NCBI GenBank assembly: GCA_019843655.1
Contig: JACDQD010000005.1
Span: 11,249,575-11,313,574 of the forward strand
Origin: Lethocerus indicus
Taxonomy: Eukaryota; Arthropoda; Insecta; Hemiptera; Belostomatidae
Length of the DNA stretch: 64,000 bases
Direction of reading: 5' to 3'
The notes beneath the pieces are model-generated. The model ran no database searches, had not been told where the DNA came from, and saw nothing but the letters and a program-made list of their open reading frames with translations. Each line of letters begins with the position of its first letter. The stretch's first letter is position 1. Below, in pieces: positions 38,801 through 52,600 of this stretch. A program made the translations under genes and the position numbers.

Positions 38801-41137
38801 TTTTCCTGAGGTATGGATACGAAAATGAGGACTAACAGACTTCAGTACACTATTTTTGTGTAAAAATTTACCTTCTGGGGGTATTAGTTCTTACTTCAGT
38901 TGGAAAATATCATTTGCGGTTTCGAATAATAATGTTCAAAATTGTATTATTGGCTTAGGAAATATTAGAATCAATTACCAATTTAGAAGCGATTTCCCTC
39001 TCAGACTTAAGCGCTATGAAAAGGCATCCTCACCTGCAACAAAAGGGAAATTTGTTAGAGCCGCCATATTATAGCAAATATGTTACAGTCTTATTTATCA
39101 AACATAAAGGGAATTAAACAAGAGCTCATGGAAAACTGAATAAGTCTAAGACAAACGGTTATTGACTGCTGAGTAGAAAAGCAGTTGGTACTCAGGAAAT
39201 GTGAGGCCATGAATGGAATCCGGTTACAAAAGAACTGGACTAAAAACCCCTAATATGCCAGGAAAACACGGATTAATAAATTCGGGACGGATTTTGAAAT
39301 TTCCGCCCGCTTATAATGTTTAAAAATTGAGTTTCAGAAACAGGAGAAGTCGGGTCCCCAGGGACCCTACCCAAACTCGAGTGGCCCAGCGACTAAGCGC
39401 TCAGACCAGAGTGCTTATTGAGTAAAAAAAAGAAATTAGGCCTCAGAGTGCACTCGAAAGGGTAGCGGTCGTCGACGGATTTCATTCGATTTCACTCCAA
39501 TTGACCGGGGAAAACAGACGGGTTTATACTCCCGATGGACTTTACCGGAGGGAAATGTATTTCCCGATGCGTGTCCACTCAAAATCCTCAACACTGCATC
39601 TGCATTCATTCAATCATCACTGTTTCGATTTCAATTTTAAGACCGGATTCAGTTGTTCACGTTGTGGCGATGTACTTGAATTGTACAATAATAATTTCAA
39701 TAATTCCAATATTTGTATTGGATATCGACATGAATACCTAATGCGACGAACATTTATAAAAGGAGGATGACACAACATCAGGAATAGAACTGAATTACGG
39801 TCGAGGCGATAAGAATAACGCTGTTTACATATCTCCATATCGATGTTGATCCAATAAAAGAATAATATTCTTTGCCACTTGCTGGATTTATACCGCCTTC
39901 AATACTAGATTTATTGTACAGTCATATTTCAAAAGAGGAAAAACCGTTGTAACCGCAGCGGGGTAGTTGTTATGGATCGGCGTGACATAGTCTTTACAAT
40001 ATATATAGTTTATTTTAACAATTTTAACAACTTATTTCTGAACGAATGTTGCCTACCCTTCGCTTACCTGAATCCAAAAGCATATTGTCTTACTGGGAAA
40101 CCCGCCCCTCTTCGTCTACCTGATAAGGTCATTAGAATACCAGGACCCTATTATACACGTTATTTCTATTCTTAGGATAAATACTATAAAATATGAATTT
40201 AGAAAACATAATCCATTCAATGTCTTTTAACGGACCAACATTCCCAAACCGTCCCTGGCTGTATTTTTCAACAATGTGCTCATTCATTTTTCAAGCAAGT
40301 TAGACCAATCATTCATAATAACTCATTGCGTACTTCAAATTTCCAGCCCTTATTGGCGATATGTAGGGTCGGAATACAGGAACCATCGTTACGTCAAGAA
40401 CTTGGGTGTGGAGTGATTTTGAAAGTCCAGGCTCGGGCCCATCTAATGAGGCGGCTTTATTGGACGGGCATAATTCATTTAATTGATAATCAGTCGACCC
40501 GCCGGCTCTACACGTCGTGGATTCTGAATGGCGCGATATTCTCGGGGGCGGGTTCATTTGCCGCGGAGCCTTGGATAAAGGACTGCCGACTCCATCCTGG
40601 GTTGCACCGGTTGCACAAACACAAGCGCCGATAAAACCAAGAGTCGCGGCCGTCGCGATTTTAGCCGGGCGACACAGTTTTCAAAAGCCCGACACCGGTT
40701 GGTTTTTGTGTCGAGCGCTGAGAGCGGGGCGCACTCCGGGGCCCCACTGACGCGCTCCGGTGGGCCCTTCGATGTCCCCGCTAATTTGATTGATGGAGCC
40801 TCACCCGCCAACACACACGTACACACGCCCGCCTTTTCCAATATCCAGCCCGTCGTTATTTTCCTCCCCGCACCTCAATATAATAACACCGATTTACAAC
40901 CACCGTTTAACATTACGCCGGCAAATGTACCTCGCATTAGACGGTCGATTAACAATGTAACAACAAATTATTCTGCCTTTAATGCGTCCACATTAAGCAA
41001 TTTATCGGAAAGTTTATTCGTCTATTTTATTTCCATAAATGGCTAACAGTGTATTGAGCACATAATTTAGTATCGATTTACCAGTATAAATATCTCGCGT
41101 GGAGTTATTTTTAGTATTAATCCTGTACTAGTGTATT

Positions 41138-41153
41138 CCAGTTATATAACTGG
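41138..41153. other. Perfect 16-bp palindrome
   Basis: CCAGTTATATAACTGG is its own reverse complement. It may be a dimeric factor site or chance in an AT-rich stretch. Confidence 0.5.
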
Positions 41154-44100
41154 AGTTATATAAATGTATTAATTATATAAACGACGAAAAATGTGTTAAA
41201 CCTGAATTAGAATTCAATTTCTAGTACGTTTTCGTTTCGTATCATCCCTAGGAATACTGGAGCGTTGAGGCACTCATCTCTCTAGCCCCAGCTCTCTCCC
41301 TGCTCTCCCTCCCTCCCTCTATTTCACTCTGATCGCAACAAAGTAAAAATTTCCCTTTGTGCCCGGGTCCCCCTTCAGCTTGGCTCCCCAGCCTGCCCGC
41401 TAACGCACCCACACATTCACCGGTGCCCGCTCTCGCCCACACTCACGAGCGCGCTCTAGTACACCCTTATTGTAACATCCCTGTTGAATAATTCAGGGGC
41501 CGGTGGAGCCCCGCCCGGCCGTGGAGCAGTGGCCCGCTCCGTCCGAGGCGACAATTAACGCCGGTACCGTTCACACCCCAATGACCCTTAACTGGGGTGG
41601 GAGGTGGATGCCATTATATGTGTAGGACCCCACCCCCGAGCACAAATAAATTGTATTGATTTTTTTCATCATTCTTTTCACGGGGGCTACCCCACCGTGA
41701 CACGTTTAAGGTTGCCATTTGATCACAATAATGGCGACAATAGCCGTTTAATGAATGGTGGAAACAAGGTTTCTTACTGGAGGTCCAGAACAATGCTGAG
41801 TTCTATATACAGTGGTACGTGAAATCGTTAAATGGGCAGGTAAAAGTTTAGGAGTTCACTAACAATAGTATATTTCAAAAAATATCTTTTCGATAAATAT
41901 ATTTGTAATTCATTTCATATGGAAACAACACGAAGCGATAAATTGTGAGACCTGGGACATTTTTATAATTGAGGTTGCCTTTACACCGAGAGTAATGTTA
42001 TATTCCGCGCGAAATTATCGCTATTTCAAAATGCGGCCTCGGCTGTCAAGATGATGTATCGTTAAAGCAGAGCTGTTCGCTGTCATACTCCGGCGGCATT
42101 CGCTGACTCGGAAAAGTGGCTGTGTAAAAAAAGAAAACAACATACAAATCGCATCGGTTAGGTCAGACTGCCCAGTGTGTCACCGCTCAAAAGTCTATAT
42201 TTAACATGCTGAATTTATATGCTGGGGGTTTCGACGATGAACGAAAACGCCGAATTTAAATGCAAATCGTTTTATCGAATCATATTTTCAGCTCGGGGCT
42301 ATATATTGCAGGCGGCGAGTCATCATTTTAAAGGCCGGCTCAACTTCGGATGTGGTGAACCAACCTATCGTCGGGACGGCCCTTCGTCGGTCTCGGTCGG
42401 AAGGAAATGGAAGAAGTGGGAGTCACAACGGGCGGTGTATACAAATACATAAATCTGTCCCGGATAATTAGCCCTACCGGGAGCGTTTGGACGGGCTCCA
42501 AGGAGGTGTCGTCAGGGACCGGGCCCGGGCCGGTGGCCCTATGCAAATGCCGGCCCCGCACTCAGACACATTATTTACCCCGGCGAGAGGCGAAAAGGAG
42601 CAAACAGAGGAAACTCGACGGAGAACCGGTCTTCACTGTACTCCCCCTTCCTCCCTCCATCTCGCTCTCTCTCTCTTTCTCTCGCTCCTCCTCTCCGGGC
42701 ATTTGCATCCCTCAAAGCCACCCACAACCAGTTCTGCACGATCTGGCCGGCCACATGAGCACACACACACGCAAGAGCGCGCACGCACACGCCCGCTTTA
42801 ACCGGAGGCATTCGGGCAACGGCTACCGGAGAACGCGGCCACCGGACGCAAAAAAGGCCCTCCACTCACCCACACCCGCAGCACCACCCCCGCGCTAACC
42901 CACTAGATAGCCTGAGGCGAATACGGGAGCCGTGAAACCTGAATCAACACCATATATAATACCATGGACGATCTCTGTCGTCTAACAATGTTATAGATAC
43001 GACTACTCGATTATAACTTTGCGGTCGCTACTTTTCACGACTGCGTATAACGTCCCCCCTTCCGAAATTCTTCAACATTATAGGACAGATTCTTAATTCT
43101 GATCTAAATAAGATTTCTGACAGGCAACACGCACATTTGCCAAAATCGTTGTGTACCAATTGGGTTGTGAAATTAATGTTGAGTAATTCGCACGAATAAA
43201 AATGAGTTCGGGACTAGCACTTGATCGCGTTCAAGTCGGTCACTCAGCAGCTCGGTGCTGGCTCGGCGAAACGGGTCCCACAGAGATCGTCGGCAGAAGA
43301 AGATTCCCACCGAATCGTCTCGAATTCCGGCTGAAAACTTAGGACTTTCCCAGAGAGGGGGCGGCCGGCCAGCCCGAGGCCGAGACCCGACGGACTTTGC
43401 ATTTTAAGGAGGCCGCAGCCGACGGACAAAACCGGCCCGGCATCCCCTTGTTGGCCCCTTTGAAAAGGCGCCCGGCATTTTCATTTTCGGCATTTCCCCG
43501 ATCCGGGTTATCGGCAGCCTCTCCGCGACCCGATTGCCCGGAGCTTTTAAATACGGAAAAATCCGATGCGGGTGGGAAATATCGTGCGATAGAAATGTCC
43601 ATCAGTAGTCGTGAGCTGTGTGAAGGGCTCACGTTCAGTCCCGTCGAAATTGATGTAGGATACCGGTTGAATACGAATCGGACGGCTGTATCGGCTCCTC
43701 CAATTTACGTGCCGTGATTATGATGGGCCGGCGCGTGGAGGCGCTCCTCACAATATTAATCATATCTTTCGATTTGATTGCCACCCGGGGCATTGATTAA
43801 ATACGAGACGGGCATACGACCCTCCTCTCGGATGAGGGCCACTTTTTCCCCTACCAGGCCCTTAAGCTTCGCAGAGGACGCTCTGGAAACTATTAGTGAA
43901 TTCTAAGTAGTGGCTTCTCGGAACGGCCAGTAAAAAAAGCGGTAAAGACTGTTAAATAGCTACAATTGGACAGATCCGGAATTCCGAACTGAATATAGAC
44001 CGAAAGACGATCACTGAATTATTTCTAAACGGACATCCTGTTGGGAGAACTGAAAAATTCAAGGGATACAGATCAAGAGTTGTCCTTGTATTAATGATTC

Positions 44101-46554
44101 CGTATAACATTATTTCAAAGGACACCTGTCGTGACTAAAATTACTGAAGGACCATCGTAAGAATAAATCAACAACTTAGTTGTTTCCGGTACTCGTAATT
44201 AAAAAAACATATCCGAAGTAAATTTCGCCCCAGTGTTATTATATAAGCTTTATTGGGACTAGCGAAATGTATTTCCGTCATGCGGTCGAGAGTTTCTCAT
44301 GAAATATTCCTCGGAGTTTTCAAGCCGCGGAAGTAGACGGTCCATTTATTCTCTCGTTTTCTATGAAACCCTACGGCATTTGCATTTTCACCTGCAACCG
44401 GTTCTGATTTACTTTACGCCGGTCGAGTTCCGGCGCCACAGGTTGTTCCGGATGAATATAACTAGTGCGCGGTTGTTTCCCAAAAGAGATTTCGAATGCG
44501 GAATTGAAGAAAGGTTTTCAACAATTAATTGAATTCGCGTATTGCCAGAATTGAAATGTATTTTCGTGAGTTCATTTCATCCAAGTCCCAAGTATTTAAT
44601 TTCGTTAAGTGGTAAAGACCGGTGTGGGCCAGAGAGGGCACAATTTCAAAGTTTCGACCAAACCTGTGGTTAAACCCTGCAGGGATCATAACACTCCAGG
44701 ATCTGGGGCAATCGGAGAGTGCCGGCCGGGGCTCATGGCCCCCGTCGTCTTGGGACTGGGCGCCAGTTCACCGATAGAAGTTCAGAGCCAAGAACAAGCC
44801 CCATCAACGACCGGACAGTAGTGCCCTGGGAGTAGACCCATTTTCATAAGCGAACATTTCGTTGAGGGATCCGCAAGGGATTTAAACGCTTATGTTCTCC
44901 AAAACTGTTGTTGTAAGAAAATTGACGAAAATAAAAAAATGAGAGTAAGTCTTTATTATCAATTCATCCCAAAAGCCGGTGAATTCAAGACGCTACACGT
45001 AAGAACCAAATTCTTCAGTACTTATGCTGTTTGTAACTTCCGCAATGCTCGTAAAGTAGCAATAATCAATGGAAAATATAAATATGAAATTTCATTGAAA
45101 TCAACGAACTCGTCTGAATGAATTCCGAGGGGATCGGGATGATGTAATCGAACGAGGGACGATAACGCCGAAGTATTATCGGGTCACAACGTGGTGGTGG
45201 CCATAATGTCGGGCGAGGCGTTAACTAACCAACAAGAAAAGTACGTTTTAATAGAATAAGTCCTTTCATTCACCTTTCGTTTTTTAAATTATTTATTTGA
45301 ACTTATACGAAGAATAAATAGGAATACGGACACGATCACAGACATAGCACCGTTTTGATCAGTAAATGCCGACCTGAGGCTACTATAATTACAAACGGAA
45401 TTCAACCGACGATGGCAGCAGCTATGGGAAACCTAGCATTGGACCAAACGAGCAGCATCGAACCAAAAAGATTACACAGTGAGTAGTTAAGAATCGGTCA
45501 CGATCGCTGAAATGGACGCATCCATTTGAATGCAAACAAAATCGTGGAAACGGGTTAACGCTCACGCGAACAAATCACCGGCCCCATTTAGTACCGCCAA
45601 TTTATCGTCCAGTTCTTACATCTATCTCTCTCCTTCTCCCCCAGTTATTCCTCTTCCTTCGACGGGCCCACGGCTCTAGCGGGACGACAAATCGGTTTGG
45701 GAGCCATCCAATTTGGCATCAGCGAGTGCGCTTCTTGTTACGGAACGGTCTCGGAGTTCGGGGGGGGTGGTAGGGGGTGGGTCATTAACCCTCCTTCCCT
45801 CATTAGGCCGATAAATAAGTAAAATTTAGGCGTTCGCGAAAGAAAATAAAACTACCTGCAGTAAATAATATTCCCGAAAGGCGTATTACGACAACAAACA
45901 TAAACACAGGGTTACTGTGTCCCCCCCCCCGCCATCTACGAGTATACTTCGGGGACCGGTTCCTCCACTGAATTATATTTCTCGCGACATATTTCTCCCG
46001 CTCGTAAATAAAGTCCGAACGGGGCATTTGTCAACCGGGAAGGTCCTTTTCGGACGATTCACCCCGCCGGCCCGCCCTGTTAACCGGCCAGGGCCCCGAA
46101 TGAGTTACGACACCGCCCGACTCATTCCCGTTTAATTGCTTATTTACAGAAAATTTACCGCCGCTTTATTTTCCCCACCGACGATAACGGTACTCGGGGC
46201 CGTTAAATAAAAAACAAGTCCCAGAGACGATTATTATTCACGGGGGAATGAAAAAAGACATTTATAAAAAAAGAACGGTTAAGAAAGGATAGCGTGTAAT
46301 CGATATTAAATTTGAATCATTGCCACTCATTACTCCGAACATCTGTGGCATTTTGACACGGCATAAAAATTCCCTTTATCCCGAAATATATTTATACAAA
46401 GTGTAGTATTCGTTGAAGTTCAATGCATTCCTAAGGCAAATACATACCAGGGAATAAAATACGGACAGGGATTGTACCTAAGATTCCCCGAGTACATCTA
46501 AGAGAGGACGTCTAGTGTCGGAAACCTCCTTACATTTTTTTTTTCGCGAAGGTT

Positions 46555-46697
46555 TGATAAGATAAGAAGGCGCCGGACCCCGATGCAGGCCCCGGTGTGT
46601 AGATCTGTAGCCGAGATAGGCTTCCGATAAATAGCGGCAGTGGGGGCTAACTGCGAGCGGTCACACGAGGCTACCGGACCTTATCGAGTGGAGATAA
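46555..46697. promoter_or_regulatory. Cluster of GATA-factor sites
   Basis: Four WGATAR matches in about 143 bases: TGATAA and AGATAA in tandem at about 46555-46566, AGATAG at 46614-46619 and AGATAA at 46692-46697. Two weaker CGATAA cores lie between them. By a simple base-frequency estimate about 0.3 matches would be expected by chance. Confidence 0.4.
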
Positions 46698-49600
46698 GCC
46701 GCGCTAGGAACACGTCCGAAGCCGCGAGAGGATGTATGTAGACAGGTGGGAGCCCGGGCGTGGGCAGCCCCGGACCCCACACAAAGACCAAGACGCGGCC
46801 TTATTTATGGCACGGGCTAGTGCAATTTCTTGTCCCTCGACGACGTTAGCGTCACTCTGGCACCGGCCGCGGATTTACTTTACGGCCCCCCACTGCCGGG
46901 TACACGTCGCTACATCAAACCTCCGATGAAGCACGGTGCACAGGACAACTGAGAACCGACTTGTTTAACAGGTCCGCATCACAGTTAGCCGATCATATGT
47001 ATGTATATATAATTCAAACCGACTGCTGAGAGTTTCGTTGATAAACTTCTTTTAGATTTTTAATTTATTTTATAGCAGTTTTAATAGCACTTTGGATTCT
47101 ACTACTACTTCGATTTATGGTGCGATGACTCATTTCGCTGAAATTGGTGAATAATAATTTTTTGAAACTATGGGACAATTTCAAACAAAACAGGTGTTTC
47201 TTTCTGTACTCACTCCTGAAATAAGGTAAAGTAGGAAAATTAGCAGTTTATCTTTTAATGAAACGTGGCCTACAACTTCAAAATCCCCTAACCGGGCTGC
47301 CGGGTTTTAATTGTTCAACACCCTATCGTTTATACGATATTTGAACGACGCATCCCCTTTCCCAGTATGCAAAAGCGTCGATGCTTCTGTTTAGCATAAA
47401 AGCGGAATAAATCTAAGCCCTCTCTGGTTTGGGCCCGGGGAGCAGTCACGGACTGTTTTCCCCCTCTCCGAACGGCGGGCACGCGATACCCGGATTATTT
47501 ATGTTGTATAATCGCGCTACAGGCCGCCGCCCTAAGTTAATAATTGCCCCTTTTCGTTTCGAGTCCATCAAATATATATATAAAAATCTAAAAAATCGGT
47601 TGAAAAGTATTATTTTCCTTGGACTAATGTCGGTATCTGTTCGACCGGCCGCCATTCGAGCGTAAACTGGCGTGATCGATCACTTTTTCAGACAACTTTT
47701 TTTTTCTTCCGGATACCGTGTGTGGAGCTCAGTCGGACGGGTTAAAATTAGGAACGCCCCGGGAACTGGGGTCTAATACCGAAAATAAAATTTGTTTAAA
47801 ATCACTTGTTGGACATCTGCTAATAATATTCAGAAAAATAAACTCCCCAGCAATACGGACTACGCCCATAATTCAAGGAGGAATTCCTGAATTCCAGAAC
47901 TCACTAATGTAGTGTGTATTGTATGCTGCTGTAAGATATAAAGACGTTTCACGATTTACGGAATGTAAATAGACTCGGCGATTGTAAATTCGCCAACATT
48001 CTGCCATATAATGTTTAGTGATTGCGTTTAGCATGCGGACAGTAAAGGCAGTAAAATTGATTATCGCTATGCATTTCCTTTCGGAGAGCTCAATTTCCAT
48101 CCGGGAAAAGTCAAGTCGAAAAAGGTATGTTTCCTTTTTTATACCCGCGATGCTCTACGAGGATTCAAAGGAGGGTCATGACTCAAGAGTTTCTGAAAGG
48201 AAAAGAGAAAGAAAGAGAGATCTGATAAATCGGATAAGAAATTGGCCCGAGGGCTGGTTTTGGCCGGGCCCTCCTCCTCCCAGGACGTGTCCCCCCATCC
48301 ACCCGCCACCTTAAGATTTATACGTCGGTGTCCCAGCTAGCGTACACAGCCCCCAGACAACACAGTTCGGGACCCGACTATCGCCACCAGACATCTCTCT
48401 CCCTCTCTCTCTCTCTCTTCCTCTCTCGGTCTCCACATCTCTCTTTCTCTCTCTCTCACTTTTACCGCAGTAGAGTACACGGTCTCGACCCTACTCCCCA
48501 TAAATTGGACACCTTTTTTGTCGTCCCGATCGAAACCCAGAAATACTATACCCGACCGTCGTCGCTAGACTCCGGAGGAGTTCACCTTTTCTGTCTGCGA
48601 GGTCAGCAGCAACGCGTTCCGCCGAGATATAAGATCACTTTTATGAGATATCCGCCTGAGAAATACGACCTGCCGATTTTCATCGCCGAATAGCCGTAAA
48701 TTCGGAGACTACGAATCTCGCGGTTCAACGCCGCTATTAATTTTAGACCGTACAGAAAATGGATAATCAGAAGTTCATATTCAATTTATGCGGTCCCCAT
48801 CAGATTGGCATTTGTCTATACGTTGAAACCGATTCAACTGGTTCCCGTCGATAATTAAGACTATCTCGATAACACCGCTAACGGTGGTTTTAATATCACT
48901 ACCGATTTTCAAAATCGAACGATAACTTAAATCCGAAAAAAAACCATCTGAATGCGCTCTAACGGCCAGCAGTGGATGAAATGAGTAGGGATAAGAACCT
49001 GAATAATATGAAAGTATTAATGACGACGTCTAAATATAGCAGAATATCAACCTGGTCGGTTTCGAAGACGACCACTTCCTGATTCTTCTCGAATTCACTA
49101 AATGACCAGCGGGCGCCATGCTGTATTATTAAACGAGATATTGCCGTATAATTTCGTATTTATCGATACGATAAAAAAAATTAAGCAGCAGGCAAGAATT
49201 AGCAATCTGCAATACTTGGAATTCAAATTGCGGGTACGATGATGTATGCTACGCCGAGAAGGGAGAGAGGTGGGGCGGAGGGGTTGGAGGACCGAGCGAG
49301 CGCTTCGATTCCAGGACCTCAATCAAAAAGCGTGGGCCGGTCGGTATTTATTCTTGTAAATTACAGGTTTGAATTAACAAGCTCTTGAAAAGCCGATTAA
49401 ATGTTGATGTATCGTTTAAGAAATATCACTCCGCCCCCTCCCTCCGGGCACCGACACAATTTTCCTGCGGTGAGAGGGAGGGAGGAAGGGAGGGGGCGAA
49501 TAAATTACCGGCCCCGATAAAATTATAATTGGTAGGCGGCACGGGCTTTCCGTCGCGGCCCTATCTCTCTCTCTCTCTCCCTCCACAGTTTCGTTTTCTC

Positions 49601-52600
49601 TTCTCCCTTTCCCGCCGGCCCCGGGACTCGGCTCGATAGCCATCGGAAACGGCCCCGAAACCATTGCGGCCTTCGGAAACCCCAATTGGGTATTCGTAAT
49701 ATTGGGTTTGGCCAAGTACTATGGGATCGGTTCGTGATTTTCGTTTTTTCGCTTTTGTTAAACATTTTTCCCCCGACCGCCGCCACGACCGCCCTCCGAC
49801 GTGAGCCCGAGGCGTGCTCCGATAAATCAACAGAGCGGTGAGGGACTATCGACCGTCGACAGGATTCATTCCAGTTCGACTAAACTCAAAGAAAATTCCT
49901 GTGTAAGGCGCACTTGAGCACTGTGGCCACTTATGGGTAAGAAGTTATACCGGAGTCATCCAGATTGACTTTTATGTTCACCAATAATAGTTCTCTTCGT
50001 ACCCTTTATGTACCCCTGTTTACCAGAATATTCTGGCTTATGTGGTATGTTCTGGAAATTAAAATTCAATCGGTTATGTTACTGATCAGCTTTTTATCAG
50101 AGTTAGGCTCTCCGCAATGTCCTCCGCAATTTTGAAGAACGTAAAGGGATTCGATATTCTGAATCGATATTCACATGTCCTGCACTAGAGTGATTAGAAT
50201 GTGAATAAACATCATTACTGGAGTAGAATGACTGGACCGTCAATTGCTGATTCCGCGCGTTTCCCAGTTGAACGAAATCCGGGCTTGTTACACAGTCCCA
50301 GAGCAATTCTACAATTCGGGCTTCACCTCGCATTCTGAACACTCCCACAACCAGGCACGTACTCGACACGGTTCTCTTTTTCACTTCATCTACATAAAAA
50401 GAACATCCCTGGAATAAACTACAATTAACCTTGGGCCGAGTCCAAGTATCAGGTCTCTGTTCAGTGTCCTCATCTGAAAGCGCTCGCGTTTTAATTATAA
50501 GCCCCTGGGGCGGGGGGAGGAAACCAAGAGACACTGAACTGTAACGCCGGTGGCATTTACAAAATTAACTTGACGAGAGTCTGAGCATTAGAACAGTAGA
50601 GATGCTGTAAAAATTCAAATAAAAAGGTTTTGGAGAAATAGCGAATAGCACAAAGATTATAATTTCTGTATAAATTTCAGTGAGCTTTTGCCTCGGAAAG
50701 TTGAATATACGAAATGGATAACAAATCCCTAATTAGGACATCATTCCTTCGTAATTACTATGCAACAGAAAACTGGATTTGAAAATTTCCGTTAATCGGT
50801 ATACAGTTAATGAAGAATAAAGTTGTACCAACAATAGACAGAGGTTCTTCAACTTTGTTTTCCACTCTGTTTTCCGGGGTTACTAATGCATTCAATTAGG
50901 ACTTTGGGGTTGAGTCTCCCCGGGCAGGAAGGAGTTAATTTTAGGCACTCCCACTTTGGTTTTCAGTTCCGGAAATTCCCGAGGAGAGTTAGAGTTCGAA
51001 GAGGAACCTTTCTAATCAGGCCAGCATTGTTTAAGGAACCTAATCCCCCCCTCGGCAAACCAGCGGCCTGCTGACCCTTGGGGGCCCCTACCGCGAGGTT
51101 CCGGGAATCGATTCCGTCCGGAAGGAATCATGAGTCATATTCCATGCTCCGGTTTATAAACTTTAGCTGTGCCGCCATTCAATCTGCTCGCCAATTGCTG
51201 GCCACCAATAAATTCACTCCGTTAAGTGGACATGTCCCATTTAACAAATATCTCACTTAACTGACTATTCGGTCCGGTTATATTGGATCGCGAGCGTTCC
51301 TCGACCCCGTCGACATTTTAAAATTATCTAAGCGCGCCGTGAAATTTCTGACATCCAAATATAACTGAATGAACCGGACAATGAATACCGATAAAACAGT
51401 TTTGTTATATAAAATTAATGAAAATTTGTTACAGAAATTAATATTAATTATGCCTAACGACAACTTACTTACTAGATGAAAGGGCTCTGCAAAATCCGAA
51501 TGTTCTTACCTGAAACAAAAAAGAAGATAAATTAGTTTAAATAATTAATAGAAATCAGAGGTGAACGCCTGGACGGATTTTTCGATGCCCCGAAATATTA
51601 AATCAAATATTTCATGTCAAATGAGAAACTTGGGCTTTCTAAAATTACACAGAAATACCATCGATGTAGAAATAATTTGTCCGATTAATAATAGTACAGT
51701 TAAACGAGGAATGGGTATTTGTCTTAAAATTAAAATTGAATGTATTGTCCAGAAATGTTAGCACCCACGTGATATACTTTCTCCTTTCACTCGCTCGGTC
51801 AGAGACTCCACCTGTTTCGGCATCTCGCCACCGTTATGAGTGGATTACATTCCTTTGCTAATAGTGGCCTAAATATGCGAGTACGGTCGATTGATCCCTT
51901 ACAAGTCAGCCCGCGGTCATTATCCGTTTCGTAACTACTGTTTTGAAGAAATAGAGTAGAATTTAAAGTATATTATTCGAAGTATCGTGTTGCCGTATTA
52001 GAATTGGGCGGGAAAAATTCTGACCCGGTACATTCGAGCCAAGCAAGGTATACCGGAGACGGCGTGCGTGTTTAGCGGACGATGGCAGTTAAGGGGCGTT
52101 AAACTGAGATACCTCGAGGGTGTCGAATTCCAGTGGGAGCGGCCGTGGGGGCCGACCGCAGGATCATGCTCACCCGCAGACACCGCAAATATAAAACCCG
52201 ACACCGTGACCGGGTTACACAGAAGCCCATGCACAATCGCCTCGGACCCGGCTCCGCTCCGCCGAGCTATTCCTTTCGGCGTCGGTTTCAATATCTCGAT
52301 CGCCCGGACCGCCGTTTTGTGGGAGGCCGTCAACCGGAGTGTATAAATCAACACCCTTGGTCATGACCAAGATGTCGAGGAGTCATCACAACGAGAACGA
52401 CGAAAAAATTCGAACTCTATGTTATTTTCAGTAAGAAAATTGAATACACTGCATTGGGTACATCTAACCCAATAATTAATACAGCAAACCCCACATAAAG
52501 ATTTCCTACAGTAAGGACAACAATTTTGTTTTATTTGCTACGATATTATGTTGCCCCATTATCATTTCTATACCTTTATTTCGACAAGTTTAAACATGAC

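Larger units (their letters stand above)
35035..46500. other. Gene-free flank upstream of fz2, middle part
   Basis: No recognisable coding exon apart from the short motif entries listed separately. CpG-rich blocks (about 40400-40900, 42400-42900, 43240-43600) alternate with AT-richer DNA. A CT-rich run lies at about 42658-42690, a CA/CG-rich run at about 42757-42800, and a C10 homopolymer at 45921-45930. Confidence 0.5.

Noticed and set aside
39381..39420. tRNA-like A box (GTGGCCCAGCGACTAAGCGC), possible tRNA or SINE head
   Set aside because: No B box or acceptor-stem pairing could be found downstream.
40699..41046. Open frame of 115 codons with six Asn-X-Ser/Thr sequons
   Set aside because: The sequons follow from AAT/ACA-rich DNA; there is no signal peptide, cysteine pattern or family resemblance.
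50103..50534. Open frame of 143 codons on the minus strand
   Set aside because: One of the longer frames outside fz2, but not recognised, without supporting splice context, and within what chance allows for a 64-kb window.
51998..52366. GC-rich block open in three frames
   Set aside because: Simultaneous openness on both strands reflects stop-poor composition; no frame resembles a known protein.
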